A DNA stretch of 27,890 bases from JBAXTE01 sp038240835 (GTDB taxonomy: Bacteria > Bacteroidota > Bacteroidia > Bacteroidales > WCHB1-69): the NCBI GenBank assembly GCA_038240835.1, contig JBBRGJ010000032.1, positions 1 to 27,890 of the forward strand. Reading direction: 5' to 3'. Below are positions 8,203 through 16,012 of this stretch, one piece after another. Under the pieces are notes generated by a model. The model was not told the origin of the DNA. It was given only the letters and a program-made list of their open reading frames with translations, and did no database searches. The position numbers and the translations under genes were made by a program. The first letter of the stretch is position 1, and every line of letters begins with the position of its first letter.

Positions 8203-9656
8203 AACTTCAAAACCTTTAAAATTTGAATCCCCTGGCGGGTGATCACTTTTATAATCAGCAATTGTGAACTTATATTGGAAAGATCAAGGGTGTTGTTTTG
8301 AATTTCACTCTTTTTGAAACTACCTAATTGTCTCCCTAAAAGGTTTGTAATTTCAATTTGTTCAAAATCTATTTCCGATAATCCATCAATGGTGATTTGG
8401 TTTTGAGTTGGGTTTGGGTAAGCAACTAGATTTTTTAGCTCACTAAAGTTTTTCACCGAAGTAAGATGAGTCGGATCGGTGACAAAGGTGAGCGCATTGG
8501 TTGTTTTTACGACCAGAATATTACTGTTGAAATTTCCAAAAAAAGTACTTGATCCGCAAAGAATTAACCCCGAATCGGAGGGAGTGTAAACAATTTTTGA
8601 AACAATATCTTCACTCACCTGTCCATAAGTTGTCGACCATAAATACCATGCATCTTGGGTTAATTTGAATATGGAGATGTCATTTCCGCCCATTCCAAAA
8701 CTTTTAGTGACTCCCGTTGCATATAAAAATCCCTCATCGGTGGATGTGATGGAAGTAAATTCATCATCATTTGTGCTTACTCCATTAAAAATTTCGTGCC
8801 TAATATAATCACCGTTGCTGGCTAATACGTAAACAAAACCATCTTTTTTGGTGACAGAGTCATACTTTTCTGATACTCCGCAAAAGACGATGTGATTGTT
8901 GATTCCAGATGTGATGCCAAACGAATTGCTCTTTGCAAGATCTATCGAAAACTCTTTTTCCCAATGGATTGTGCCATCCATTTTGATGGAAGTCACAAAT
9001 GCATATTCGAAAAGTGAATCCTGAGGCTGATAGTAGCCGGTATAGACAATTTCGGAATCTCCTCTCACCATCAAGTCATTTATTTCGGAGTTACTGGCAT
9101 GGAAAAAAGTGTTCAAACTATCACCATCCAAACTTAAAATCGTGATGGTTCCTTGTGGATAACCAAGATTGTTGGAGTAACTGTTTCCACTTACCACCAC
9201 TGTAGTATCGGATGATGTTATGGAAGTAGCAAAATCCCAAGAACTTCCTCCATATATTGTTGTTTTTTGCAACACCAATGCCGTGTCTAAAATGGATAAA
9301 AAGCAGTCGTAATCGTGGGTGGTGGTGTTTTGAATGGTTCCGCAGACATACCACTTATTGTTTTTAAAAGTAAATTTTGACGCAGAAACTATGTCATTAT
9401 TTTCGTTGTTCAAAAAGCCAAATTTTTTTATTGAGCCTACCGAATCTATCCTTAGCAGCATCGGAGTGCTGTTGGAATTATTGAGTCCGCTATTTGCCAA
9501 TATCACATAGTCGTTGCCCAAAATTGATATATCTTTTCCATAATTATAGTCGAAATGACCATAGGTTTTAGAAAATATTTGTTGGCCAATAGCACTCCAT
9601 CCACTCAAGAGGATAAGCGTACTCAAAATTGCAAAAAACAGACTTCTTTTATACAT
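8199..9656 (-). CDS. Secreted protein with T9SS type A C-terminal sorting domain
   Basis: 485 residues. A signal peptide (about 1-24, cut before Gln25) is followed by a long beta-rich part with repeated blocks of the kind 'dGdsI...GfxYATGvTkSfGmGGNDISIfKL' (shortened here), suggesting a beta-propeller of about 40-60 residue repeats (roughly 30-395). The last ~75 residues begin VAYPNP (YPNP at 413-416) and end with ITRQGIQILKVLKF, the pattern of the type A (Por) sorting domain. Such proteins cross the outer membrane through the T9SS and are released or attached to the surface. It lies 13 bases downstream of kdsA and is likely on the same transcript. No enzymatic motif is visible, so the role is unknown. 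Confidence 0.88.
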   Translation of the reverse strand: MYKRSLFFAILSTLILLSGWSAIGQQIFSKTYGHFDYNYGKDISILGNDYVILANSGLNNSNSTPMLLRIDSVGSIKKFGFLNNENNDIVSASKFTFKNNKWYVCGTIQNTTTHDYDCFLSILDTALVLQKTTIYGGSSWDFATSITSSDTTVVVSGNSYSNNLGYPQGTITILSLDGDSLNTFFHASNSEINDLMVRGDSEIVYTGYYQPQDSLFEYAFVTSIKMDGTIHWEKEFSIDLAKSNSFGITSGINNHIVFCGVSEKYDSVTKKDGFVYVLASNGDYIRHEIFNGVSTNDDEFTSITSTDEGFLYATGVTKSFGMGGNDISIFKLTQDAWYLWSTTYGQVSEDIVSKIVYTPSDSGLILCGSSTFFGNFNSNILVVKTTNALTFVTDPTHLTSVKNFSELKNLVAYPNPTQNQITIDGLSEIDFEQIEITNLLGRQLGSFKKSEIQNNTLDLSNISSQLLIIKVITRQGIQILKVLKF

Positions 9657-9669
9657 TTTAATTTGGGTT

Positions 9670-10500
9670 TTAATCGATGATCGCTCTCCTTATTTTGACA
9701 AGTCTTTCTAACAATGGTTTCATTAATTCCAATCGTAACATATTTGCACCATCCGAGAGTGCTACTTTTGGATCAGGATGTGTTTCGATAAATAATCCAT
9801 CAAATCCTGTTGCAATTCCTGCCGAAGCGATGGTGGTGATTAAATCGGGTCGTCCTCCGGTAACTCCGCCCACTTGGTTGGGCTGTTGCAGCGAGTGAGT
9901 GACATCCAGTATGGTGGGACAATTATTTTGTTGCAGCGCCATCACACCTCTGTAATCGACCACTAAATCTTGGTAGCCAAAAGTGGTCCCACGCTCGGTG
10001 AGCATTACGCGCTGATTTCCTCTATTTCTAATTTTATCAACGGCAAATTTCATTGATTCGGGCGATAAAAATTGACCTTTTTTGATGTTGACATACAAAC
10101 CTGTATCTGCCGCTGCTTCCAAAAGATCCGTTTGGCGGCATAAGAAAGCGGGAATTTGCAATGCATCTACATACATAGCGGCCATGGTGGCCTCCGATGC
10201 GGTGTGAATGTCGGTAATGGTAGGCACATTGAGCACTCGGCCAACTTCTGCAATTAATTCCAACGACTGCTCATCACCAATTCCGGTAAACGAGGTAGCA
10301 CTCGATCGATTAGCCTTGCGATACGAAGCTTTAAAGATAAATGGAATCTCTAACTCTTCGCAAATGGATTTTAACTGCTTGGCAATCTCCATCGGCATTG
10401 TCGAATTTTCAACCACACAAGGTCCTGCGATTAAGAAAAATGGATTGTTAGCGTATTGAGCCAACTTGGTAAATGGATGAGATAAAAATAATGGATGCAT
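9670..10500 (-). CDS. kdsA: 3-deoxy-8-phosphooctulonate (Kdo-8-P) synthase, metal-dependent type
   Basis: 276 residues from the ATG at 10500 (the open frame extends to a TTG at 10530, but that codon lies inside the -7 promoter box, so it cannot be translated from this promoter). The TIM-barrel has IAGPCVVEN, FKASYRKANRSS, QIPAFLCRQTDLL, KKGQFLSPE and TERGTTFGY, all KdsA hallmarks. Cys28 in AGPC, with His202, Glu239 and Asp250, matches the metal ligands of the Aquifex-type metal-dependent enzymes; the metal-free enzymes have Asn in place of the Cys. It condenses arabinose-5-phosphate with phosphoenolpyruvate to give Kdo-8-phosphate for lipid A-core synthesis. Its partner kdsD lies 4.5 kb away in this window. 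Confidence 0.96.
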   Translation of the reverse strand: MHPLFLSHPFTKLAQYANNPFFLIAGPCVVENSTMPMEIAKQLKSICEELEIPFIFKASYRKANRSSATSFTGIGDEQSLELIAEVGRVLNVPTITDIHTASEATMAAMYVDALQIPAFLCRQTDLLEAAADTGLYVNIKKGQFLSPESMKFAVDKIRNRGNQRVMLTERGTTFGYQDLVVDYRGVMALQQNNCPTILDVTHSLQQPNQVGGVTGGRPDLITTIASAGIATGFDGLFIETHPDPKVALSDGANMLRLELMKPLLERLVKIRRAIID

Positions 10501-10527
10501 GTAATGTTCTGTTTTTCTGTTCGTATG

Positions 10528-10535
10528 CAAATATA
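10528..10535 (-). promoter_or_regulatory. Bacteroidota -7 promoter element for kdsA
   Basis: The minus strand reads TATATTTG, a full match to TAnnTTTG, ending 27 bases before the kdsA ATG at 10500. Predicted transcription start is near 10524, giving a leader of about 24 bases. It decides the start codon: the more upstream TTG overlaps this box. Confidence 0.7.
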
Positions 10536-10628
10536 ACTTTTTTTAATCAGTGGGACAATAAAAATTATTTTTTTGTAAAATAATATTATTCAAAAATAAC
10601 ACCTTCAACAAAAACCACCTAAAGCTCT

Positions 10629-10787
10629 GAGATTCCTCTCTTCACTACGTTTCGTTTGGAATGACAGTATTGTCTAGTTTTATGGAAGATTTAGAGGGGA
10701 TTAAAAGAGTGGCATCACCACCTCTTTTAATCCCCTCTAAATCCTATATAGCCCTAACAGTCATGTCATTCCGAACGAAGGAATCTC
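10629..10787. repeat. Compound nested inverted repeat (MITE-like or REP-like)
   Basis: The outer arms are the dispersed word GTCATTCCGAACGAAGGAAT-CTC (10765-10787) and its diverged complement (10629-10665). Nested inside is a perfect 21-base inverted repeat, 10689-10709 against 10722-10742, with a 12-base loop that can itself pair TGG/CCA. The whole can fold as a cruciform or long RNA hairpin. No target-site duplication or transposase is evident. The outer arm recurs at 10884-10912 and, as an inverted pair, at 13857-13970. Confidence 0.85.
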
Positions 10788-10883
10788 TTTTTTTATTTCC
10801 AATGACTCAATATTTAATTAGGTATTACGATGTAATATTTTCACTAATGTCATTAGCCTACTCCTCAAAAACAGCAACCCCAT

Positions 10884-10912
10884 TATCATTTCGAACGAAG
10901 TGAGGAATCTCT
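10884..10912 (+). repeat. Single copy of the 'TCATTTCGAACGAAGTGAGG' dispersed repeat
   Basis: This copy has the longer form with GTGAG between CGAA and GAATCTC, in the same orientation as the arm at 10765-10787. It is followed by a T-run, as is the other plus-oriented copy. I have seen this word family often in intergenic DNA of Bacteroidota; that is recollection, not a search result. Confidence 0.75.
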
Positions 10913-11037
10913 TTTTAACCTTTTTTGGCGAAGTCTTGTCCCCATAGCTATCGGAATTTTGGTTGCTGGAGTTTATCCTGCAAGGCGGGATATCAAGACA
11001 AAAATGACACTAAAAACAGCTTCTTCGAAGAAAACAT

Positions 11038-11076
11038 AAAAAAAGCTGATGATTTTAGTCATCAGCTTTTTTTTTT
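11038..11076. terminator. Strong intrinsic terminator, usable in both directions
   Basis: AAAAAAAGCTGATGA (38-52) pairs with TCATCAGCTTTTTTT (59-73) around a 6-base loop, followed by an unbroken T-run to 11076. On the minus strand it lies 20 bases after the stop of the CAP/OmpA protein gene and has its own T-run, so it most likely ends that transcript. Confidence 0.9.
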
Positions 11077-11095
11077 TAATGATTATCCAAGGATA

Positions 11096-13516
11096 TTATT
11101 TACACTCTTTACAGAATATCTTTTTAACAGCTCCATTTTCCATTACTTGGAAGGAGAACTTACCCATTACGGTGCAGAATCTTGCTTTATCTGTTTCCAA
11201 ACATCGTTTTGCAATAGCTTCAAACGAAGGAGTTAAGTAGAAATCTTCGCGGTGACTCAACAATGAGAAATAGGTGAATAAAAAATCATTGGTTACATTT
11301 ACATTGTCAATAAATGGATCCATTAGCGTAATTGCATAACGATAATCGCCATGATCGATGAAGATATCAGCGAGTTTGTAAGAGTTTTGCCAAGTTACCT
11401 TGTCTAATCCTAACGCAATCTGTTTAATCTTTTCATACGTTTGTTCTGCGGCCGAAACCATTGCTTGAGAAACCGAAGTATCTGCAAATTCTAAAATCTT
11501 AAATTGAAGTTCAAGATTTAAATTGTCCAAATGTTTTTTGCCGATATTTTTGGATGAGTATGCTTTGTCCACATTGTTCTGCATGTCTCTCATAATCGCT
11601 TCGGTGGTAATTTCTGTATCCATTACATCACAAACCATTTTGTTGAAATAAGCATATTCATTGACAGGATCAAGCGCAGAAAGCGGTTTTACATTGGCAA
11701 TCATATCCTCGTTGATGTCTCTGAAGTAGTTTTGAATGTAGTAATAGTTGGTCAATAGAGGTAAAAAACGTTTTTCAGTTCCTGGGCGTTTCATCTCTTT
11801 GGCAATTTTTGAATTATATTTTCCAGTTTGAATGGTTTTTACAATATATTTCTGAACGGCAAATGCATTTGCAATGTCCCCTTTGTCCAAAAGTTTGTTG
11901 AATTTGCTCACTACAAATGGTTGCTCATAAGAACCTGTAACGTCATAGGTAATGTCCATTACAATAGAAGCAAAACGATGTTTCGCCAAAATAGGCTCCA
12001 TGTCTTTTAACAGTTTTCCAGTTAGTTTTCTTTTCACCTCACTGGGTGTTGACTCTAATAAATCAGAATATTTTGTGTTGGCGATATCACGTCTGAAAAA
12101 ATCCCAACTATCCGAAGTAGCAATGTTGTTGGTGATGTTCCCTTTTTGTCTCCGTTTGATTGCCGTTAAAATGCTCTCAGCACGTTTTTTTTGCAACGTT
12201 TCATTCTCTTTATCACCACCTTCCATCGATGAGTAAGCTGTAATAGTCATCTGGTTGATGATAAACTGAGGCTCGTTCAATGCTTTGATAAATGGCTCAA
12301 TATCTTCAGGATTATAAGTAGATTTGTTTTGTGCAAATGGCACATTAAATGTCAATTGACCATTTTCTGGAACAGGTTTGTATTCCGTGGTTTTTACAGA
12401 AGATGTATCGGGATGAAAGGTTAGTTTCTCTGCGTATTGAGTTGGATTTTTTTCAATAAATACTTTTTGAATCGAGCGACAAACGCTTTTGTCTTTTATC
12501 ACCAATAGATTTAATTCATAATCGCCGGTAACCTCTTCTGGAAGTTTTGCTAACGGAACGGATAACATCTTCGATTTTTTATCTGTGTTTTCGTTTTTCT
12601 TGATTATTTTCTTGATGTACATTGGTTTGGTCATGATTCCTCTGTTTACCAAGTCGTTATTTGCAATGTTGTCGTCGCCACATTTAAATTGATCTTTAAA
12701 AACGATGTCTACAGCCAATCCATCTTTGCTTTTTCCAATCAATCGACGCAATTGTTTGTAGTCTTTGTATTCAAAATAGATATAACCATCTTTTACAATT
12801 AGTCCCTCTTGCAACTCTTCAAGGTTTTTTGCTTGGTCACATTTTTTACATTTCTTTTTATCATACCCTTTTAACCCCATTCTTTTTGTGGAAAATGGAA
12901 TTGGAAGTTCGTCTTTGCGACTAGCGGTTGGGTTTAATGATTTTGTATTTCCAAAAACAGCAGAGATGTACATGTTCTTGTTATTCTTGTCAAAAGCAAA
13001 ACCGATTCCGGTCATCGCCCATTTTCTTTCAAAAACAATTTGTGAGTTTTTAGGATGATTTAGAATCGGCAACAGAAAATCTGTAGCAACATCTAAATAT
13101 GTGTATACTTCTGTTTTGCTAGCTTTTACTTTATTTACAACTTCTTCTACGAATTGGGTTCCGCCTAAAGATTTAACACGCATTGCTGTCGTTTTCATTC
13201 GACCCATTCCTTCAGTGCTCTTGATCTCGTCCATGCCCATATAATCGGCTTGGATTTGAGCTGCTCCTTCCAAAATATCATTGGATGAAAGTGCATCGCC
13301 TCGTAAGGCTTTATTCTGTTTACGTGCTAGGTTAATGGCATCAATGATGCAAGATTTAAGCACTTTAGGATTGTAAGTCATCACTACAAATCCTCTGTTA
13401 TACTCTTTGTTGCTTCGCAATTCGGAGACAAACGAGGTGTCCCAAGTTTGTTGTTGTGCAAATAATCCAGTTGCAAAAAAAGTTATAAGTAGAACAAATA
13501 AGGTAATTTTTTTCAT
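11096..13516 (-). CDS. Large exported protein with CAP-like and OmpA-like domains
   Basis: 806 residues with a clear signal peptide (1-20, cut before Gln21). Residues ~55-190 look like a CAP/SCP domain: INLARKQNKAL, then spaced Ala/Met helices, ILNHPKNSQIVFERKW, GIGFAFD and MYISAVFG. The canonical CAP histidine/glutamate set is not clearly complete. A CxxC pair at 223 and 226 and another at 802 and 805 (the last four residues) could bind metal or form disulphides. Around 390-500, ITAYSSMEGG (427-434 for AYSSMEGG) followed by LQKKRAESILTAI resembles the peptidoglycan-binding OmpA C-terminal fold. Residues 510-800 are helical and TPR-like without a family I recognise. It is monocistronic with a strong terminator. 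Function is not known; a periplasmic wall-associated protein is my inference. Confidence 0.75.
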   Translation of the reverse strand: MKKITLFVLLITFFATGLFAQQQTWDTSFVSELRSNKEYNRGFVVMTYNPKVLKSCIIDAINLARKQNKALRGDALSSNDILEGAAQIQADYMGMDEIKSTEGMGRMKTTAMRVKSLGGTQFVEEVVNKVKASKTEVYTYLDVATDFLLPILNHPKNSQIVFERKWAMTGIGFAFDKNNKNMYISAVFGNTKSLNPTASRKDELPIPFSTKRMGLKGYDKKKCKKCDQAKNLEELQEGLIVKDGYIYFEYKDYKQLRRLIGKSKDGLAVDIVFKDQFKCGDDNIANNDLVNRGIMTKPMYIKKIIKKNENTDKKSKMLSVPLAKLPEEVTGDYELNLLVIKDKSVCRSIQKVFIEKNPTQYAEKLTFHPDTSSVKTTEYKPVPENGQLTFNVPFAQNKSTYNPEDIEPFIKALNEPQFIINQMTITAYSSMEGGDKENETLQKKRAESILTAIKRRQKGNITNNIATSDSWDFFRRDIANTKYSDLLESTPSEVKRKLTGKLLKDMEPILAKHRFASIVMDITYDVTGSYEQPFVVSKFNKLLDKGDIANAFAVQKYIVKTIQTGKYNSKIAKEMKRPGTEKRFLPLLTNYYYIQNYFRDINEDMIANVKPLSALDPVNEYAYFNKMVCDVMDTEITTEAIMRDMQNNVDKAYSSKNIGKKHLDNLNLELQFKILEFADTSVSQAMVSAAEQTYEKIKQIALGLDKVTWQNSYKLADIFIDHGDYRYAITLMDPFIDNVNVTNDFLFTYFSLLSHREDFYLTPSFEAIAKRCLETDKARFCTVMGKFSFQVMENGAVKKIFCKECK

Positions 13517-13856
13517 ACAAATAGTTGTTTAATATTGAAAATAATCAGCAATAATAGTCATTATTTTTCATTTTAGAAAATTTTAGTGCATTTTTTTTTC
13601 TTTTTAACAAGGAAAAAAAATCACTATTTAGACGCAAAGCGACTCTGAAAGAATTTTTCGCCACAAAATGAAGGACGGCGAAGCCAATTTGAGGATCTTG
13701 TGAGCATTACTATCTTGATTGACTTTTCCTATCCCAATTTCATCAGTAGATATTTCTAAAAAAAAAACATCTATCTGGATTAGTTGAATTTAATCTTCGT
13801 TTTTATATCTAGGAGGTCAGCAATATGGTTGTATTGAAATAATGTCAATATCGTTT

Positions 13857-13970
13857 GAGATTTCTCATTTTACTACGTTTTATTCGAAATGACACTTCCA
13901 TGAGTCTTGCGACGATGATTTACCTTAAAAGTGATGTCATTCCGATTCGACGCAGGAGAAGAGGAATTTC
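13857..13970. repeat. Inverted pair of the GTCATTCCGAACGAAG-type repeat
   Basis: The left arm (13857-13893) is GAGATTTCTC...ATTCGAAATGAC and the right arm (13935-13970) is GTCATTCCGATTCG...GAGGAATTTC. The arms are in the same head-to-head arrangement as those at 10629-10787 but with a 41-base unrelated centre instead of the 21-base stem. The middle third of each arm is degenerate while the two ends are kept, as expected if the ends matter. Confidence 0.7.
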
Positions 13971-14120
13971 ATCTTCTGCGAAGTAAATTAGTTTGGTCAA
14001 TTGAAAAGAGACTTCATCGAAGTAAAGTGGTTTTTATTTCTTGAAAAAATCTCATTATAATCAAACCTGCAGAACTTAAGGTCTGAATCTACAATGTAAT
14101 AAATGTTCAAATCAATTTTG

Positions 14121-14128
14121 TACTTTTG
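14121..14128 (+). promoter_or_regulatory. Bacteroidota -7 promoter element for the HD-domain gene
   Basis: TACTTTTG is a full match to TAnnTTTG, 32 bases before the ATG at 14161. The predicted leader is about 29 bases and AT-rich. No clear -33 element. Confidence 0.6.
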
Positions 14129-14160
14129 CCGAAAAATAATCATTAACCCAAGTTTTTGGA

Positions 14161-14925
14161 ATGGAAAATTTATTATTTGATAAAATCATTGCGAACTATC
14201 ACCAATATGCCAAACAATTTGACTCTTCTCCAGAATTATTGCTGAAGTACCATCATAGTCAAAATGTTGCCGATATTGCGAAGAAAATTTCGGAATTTTA
14301 TTCACCCGCAGAATCAATTCTTCAATTGGTCCAAATTGCTGCTTTATATCACGACATTGGAAGGTATACTCAGTTCGAAAAATATAATACATTTAGCGAT
14401 AGCCTCTCCGAAAATCATGCAGAATTGGGCGTGAAAGTTATTCAAGAATTGGGATTTATAGATGAGTTAGATGAACCCTCAAAAAATATTGTCATTGAAG
14501 TAATCAGAAATCACAACCGAAAAATCATCGACGAATCTTTGGATGAAGTTACTACGGTGATTTGTAACATTGTGAGAGATGCCGATAAAATTGATATTCT
14601 TAAAATATTGGCCGATTATTACCAAAAAGGGGTCTACGACGCAGCTCTTTCACTAAATTTGCCTGAGAATGATACCTATAATCCTCAGATTGTTCAAGAT
14701 ATTCTCTCTGCCAAATTAGTCGATTTATCGCTGATGAGTTCGGTAAACGATTTTAGATTGGTGACCTTGAGTTGGGTTTTTGATCTTAATTTTGCAGTAT
14801 CGTATCTGCTTGTTTCCAATTCTAAAGCATTAAGTATTATCTATCATTCAATTACGGTAAAATCGCCCGAAATAGATATCGCTTTTCATATGGTGGAAGG
14901 TATTTGTGAAGCGTATTCATGCTAA
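14161..14925 (+). CDS. HD-domain metal-dependent phosphohydrolase
   Basis: 254 residues, all soluble and helical. The HD signature is complete: His31 or His32 in YHHSQNV, His64-Asp65 in ALYHDIGRY, His86 in ENHAELG, His118 in IRNHN and Asp140 in VRDADKIDIL. This ligand set, with extra histidines between HD and the last Asp, is that of stand-alone HD phosphohydrolases acting on nucleotides or phosphoesters in the cytoplasm. Substrate cannot be told. The C-terminal 90 residues are a helical extension without motifs. The gene is followed by an 85-base gap and a separate promoter for kdsD, so it appears to be transcribed alone. Confidence 0.85.
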   Translation: MENLLFDKIIANYHQYAKQFDSSPELLLKYHHSQNVADIAKKISEFYSPAESILQLVQIAALYHDIGRYTQFEKYNTFSDSLSENHAELGVKVIQELGFIDELDEPSKNIVIEVIRNHNRKIIDESLDEVTTVICNIVRDADKIDILKILADYYQKGVYDAALSLNLPENDTYNPQIVQDILSAKLVDLSLMSSVNDFRLVTLSWVFDLNFAVSYLLVSNSKALSIIYHSITVKSPEIDIAFHMVEGICEAYSC

Positions 14926-15003
14926 AATCTTGCGCTATTTATGTTTCGGATGGATGGATTTGATTTTTCGAAAAATACTTCTAATTCGTTTCGGTTAAAT
15001 TAA

Positions 15004-15011
15004 TACCTTTG
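15004..15011 (+). promoter_or_regulatory. Bacteroidota -7 promoter element for kdsD
   Basis: TACCTTTG is a full match to TAnnTTTG. Its last G is the first base of the most upstream in-frame GTG, so that GTG cannot be in a transcript from here; the ATG at 15032 is the first usable start, with a leader of about 17 bases. Confidence 0.7.
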
Positions 15012-15031
15012 TGAAAAATAATATTATTTCA

Positions 15032-16000
15032 ATGAAAAGAGTGGATACGATTCTAGAAATTGCAAAAAAAACGATGATTCAAGAGGCGGATGCAATCGCT
15101 GCATTAGTTCCTTTATTAACATCAGATTTTGCTGGTTCCGTAGAACTTATACTGAATTCTAAAGGAAGAGTAATTGTTACAGGCATTGGTAAAAGTGCTA
15201 ACATTGCCTCAAAAATTGTTGCAACGTTTAATTCTACCGGAACTCCATCTATTTTTATGCATGCTGCCGATGCCATTCATGGCGATTTGGGGAGTGTACA
15301 ACCTGATGATGTAGTTGTTTGTATCTCTAAAAGTGGAAATACGCCCGAAATTAAAGTACTCGTTCCACTGATTAAAATGTTGGGAAATAAAATCATTGCA
15401 ATTGTGGGTAATGTGGATTCGTTTTTAGCCAAAGAGGTAGATTTTGTCCTAAATACAACTGTGGCTAGCGAAGCTTGTCCAAATAATTTGGCACCTACGT
15501 CCAGCACTACTGCGCAATTAGTGATGGGTGATGCCCTCGCTGTTGCTTTGCTCGAAATGCGAGGATTTACCTCTTCCGATTTTGCTAAATATCACCCCGG
15601 TGGAGCACTTGGCAAAATGCTATACCTAACCGTAGGCGATTTGTGCAAAAACAATGAACTGCCCAAAGTGAATCCCGAAGATAAAATTAGAAAGGTGATC
15701 ATCGAAATTAGCACCAAACGATTGGGTGTAGCTGCGGTAATTAACCCTGATGGCTCGATTGCAGGCATTGTCACCGATGGTGATTTGCGAAGAATGTTGC
15801 AAAATGAAGAGTCTGTAAGTCACCTGACTGCCGCAGAAATTATGAATCCAACGCCTAAATTAATTGAGGAATCGGAAAAAGCGGTGAATGCATTGCAGGT
15901 GATGCGCACGTTTAATATTACGAGTCTTTTGGTGGTGCGCAACAATCTCTATGTGGGCGTGGTTCACCTTCATGATATCTTAAAAGAGGGAATTATCTAA
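15032..16000 (+). CDS. kdsD: D-arabinose-5-phosphate isomerase (KdsD/KpsF family)
   Basis: 322 residues from the ATG at 15032; a GTG seven codons upstream is ruled out by the promoter position. An N-terminal SIS sugar-phosphate isomerase domain (about 30-170) has VTGIGKSANIA, CISKSGNTPEIK and ACPNNLAPTSSTTAQLVMGD, followed by HPGGALGK and two CBS domains (about 200-320; VTDGDLRRML and VGVVHLHDIL close them). This is the layout and near-exact length of E. coli KdsD (328). It interconverts ribulose-5-phosphate and arabinose-5-phosphate, feeding KdsA for Kdo synthesis. It leads an operon with the AhpD-like gene and lptB. Confidence 0.95.
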   Translation: MKRVDTILEIAKKTMIQEADAIAALVPLLTSDFAGSVELILNSKGRVIVTGIGKSANIASKIVATFNSTGTPSIFMHAADAIHGDLGSVQPDDVVVCISKSGNTPEIKVLVPLIKMLGNKIIAIVGNVDSFLAKEVDFVLNTTVASEACPNNLAPTSSTTAQLVMGDALAVALLEMRGFTSSDFAKYHPGGALGKMLYLTVGDLCKNNELPKVNPEDKIRKVIIEISTKRLGVAAVINPDGSIAGIVTDGDLRRMLQNEESVSHLTAAEIMNPTPKLIEESEKAVNALQVMRTFNITSLLVVRNNLYVGVVHLHDILKEGII

Positions 16001-16012
16001 AAAATATGATGT

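Larger units (their letters stand above)
10501..11095. other. Intergenic region with compound inverted repeat
   Basis: Between the start of kdsA and the end of the CAP/OmpA protein gene, both on the minus strand. It contains the kdsA promoter, a nested inverted repeat (10629-10787), a further single copy of its outer arm (10884-10912), and a terminator (11038-11076). Between 10930 and 11010 is a sequence with inverted words around 'gtcttgtc' and 'atcaagaca', also repeat-like. Open frames in this stretch cross the repeats and are not convincing genes. Confidence 0.7.
13517..14160. other. Intergenic region between divergent genes, with repeats
   Basis: No convincing gene. 13591-13620 is a T-run facing an A-run. 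13857-13970 holds an inverted pair of the GTCATTCCGAACGAAG-type repeat. The promoter of the HD-domain gene is at 14121-14128. 13621-13720 has slightly higher GC and resembles a decayed or repeat sequence that I cannot identify. For the minus-strand CAP/OmpA gene I find only a weak TATTATTG near 13556-13549. Confidence 0.6.

Noticed and set aside
10925..11240. Plus-strand open frames over the terminator and the end of the CAP/OmpA gene
   Set aside because: They cross a strong terminator and repeats and lie antisense to a real gene.
13591..13620. Terminator formed by a T-run and an A-run
   Set aside because: The stem would be only A-T pairs, and no transcript is expected to end here between two divergent genes.
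13811..13842. Strong Shine-Dalgarno AGGAGGT followed by ATG GTT GTA TTG AAA TAA
   Set aside because: The frame is five codons long, Bacteroidota rarely use this signal, and nothing follows it; it may be chance. A leader peptide is conceivable but nothing downstream supports it.
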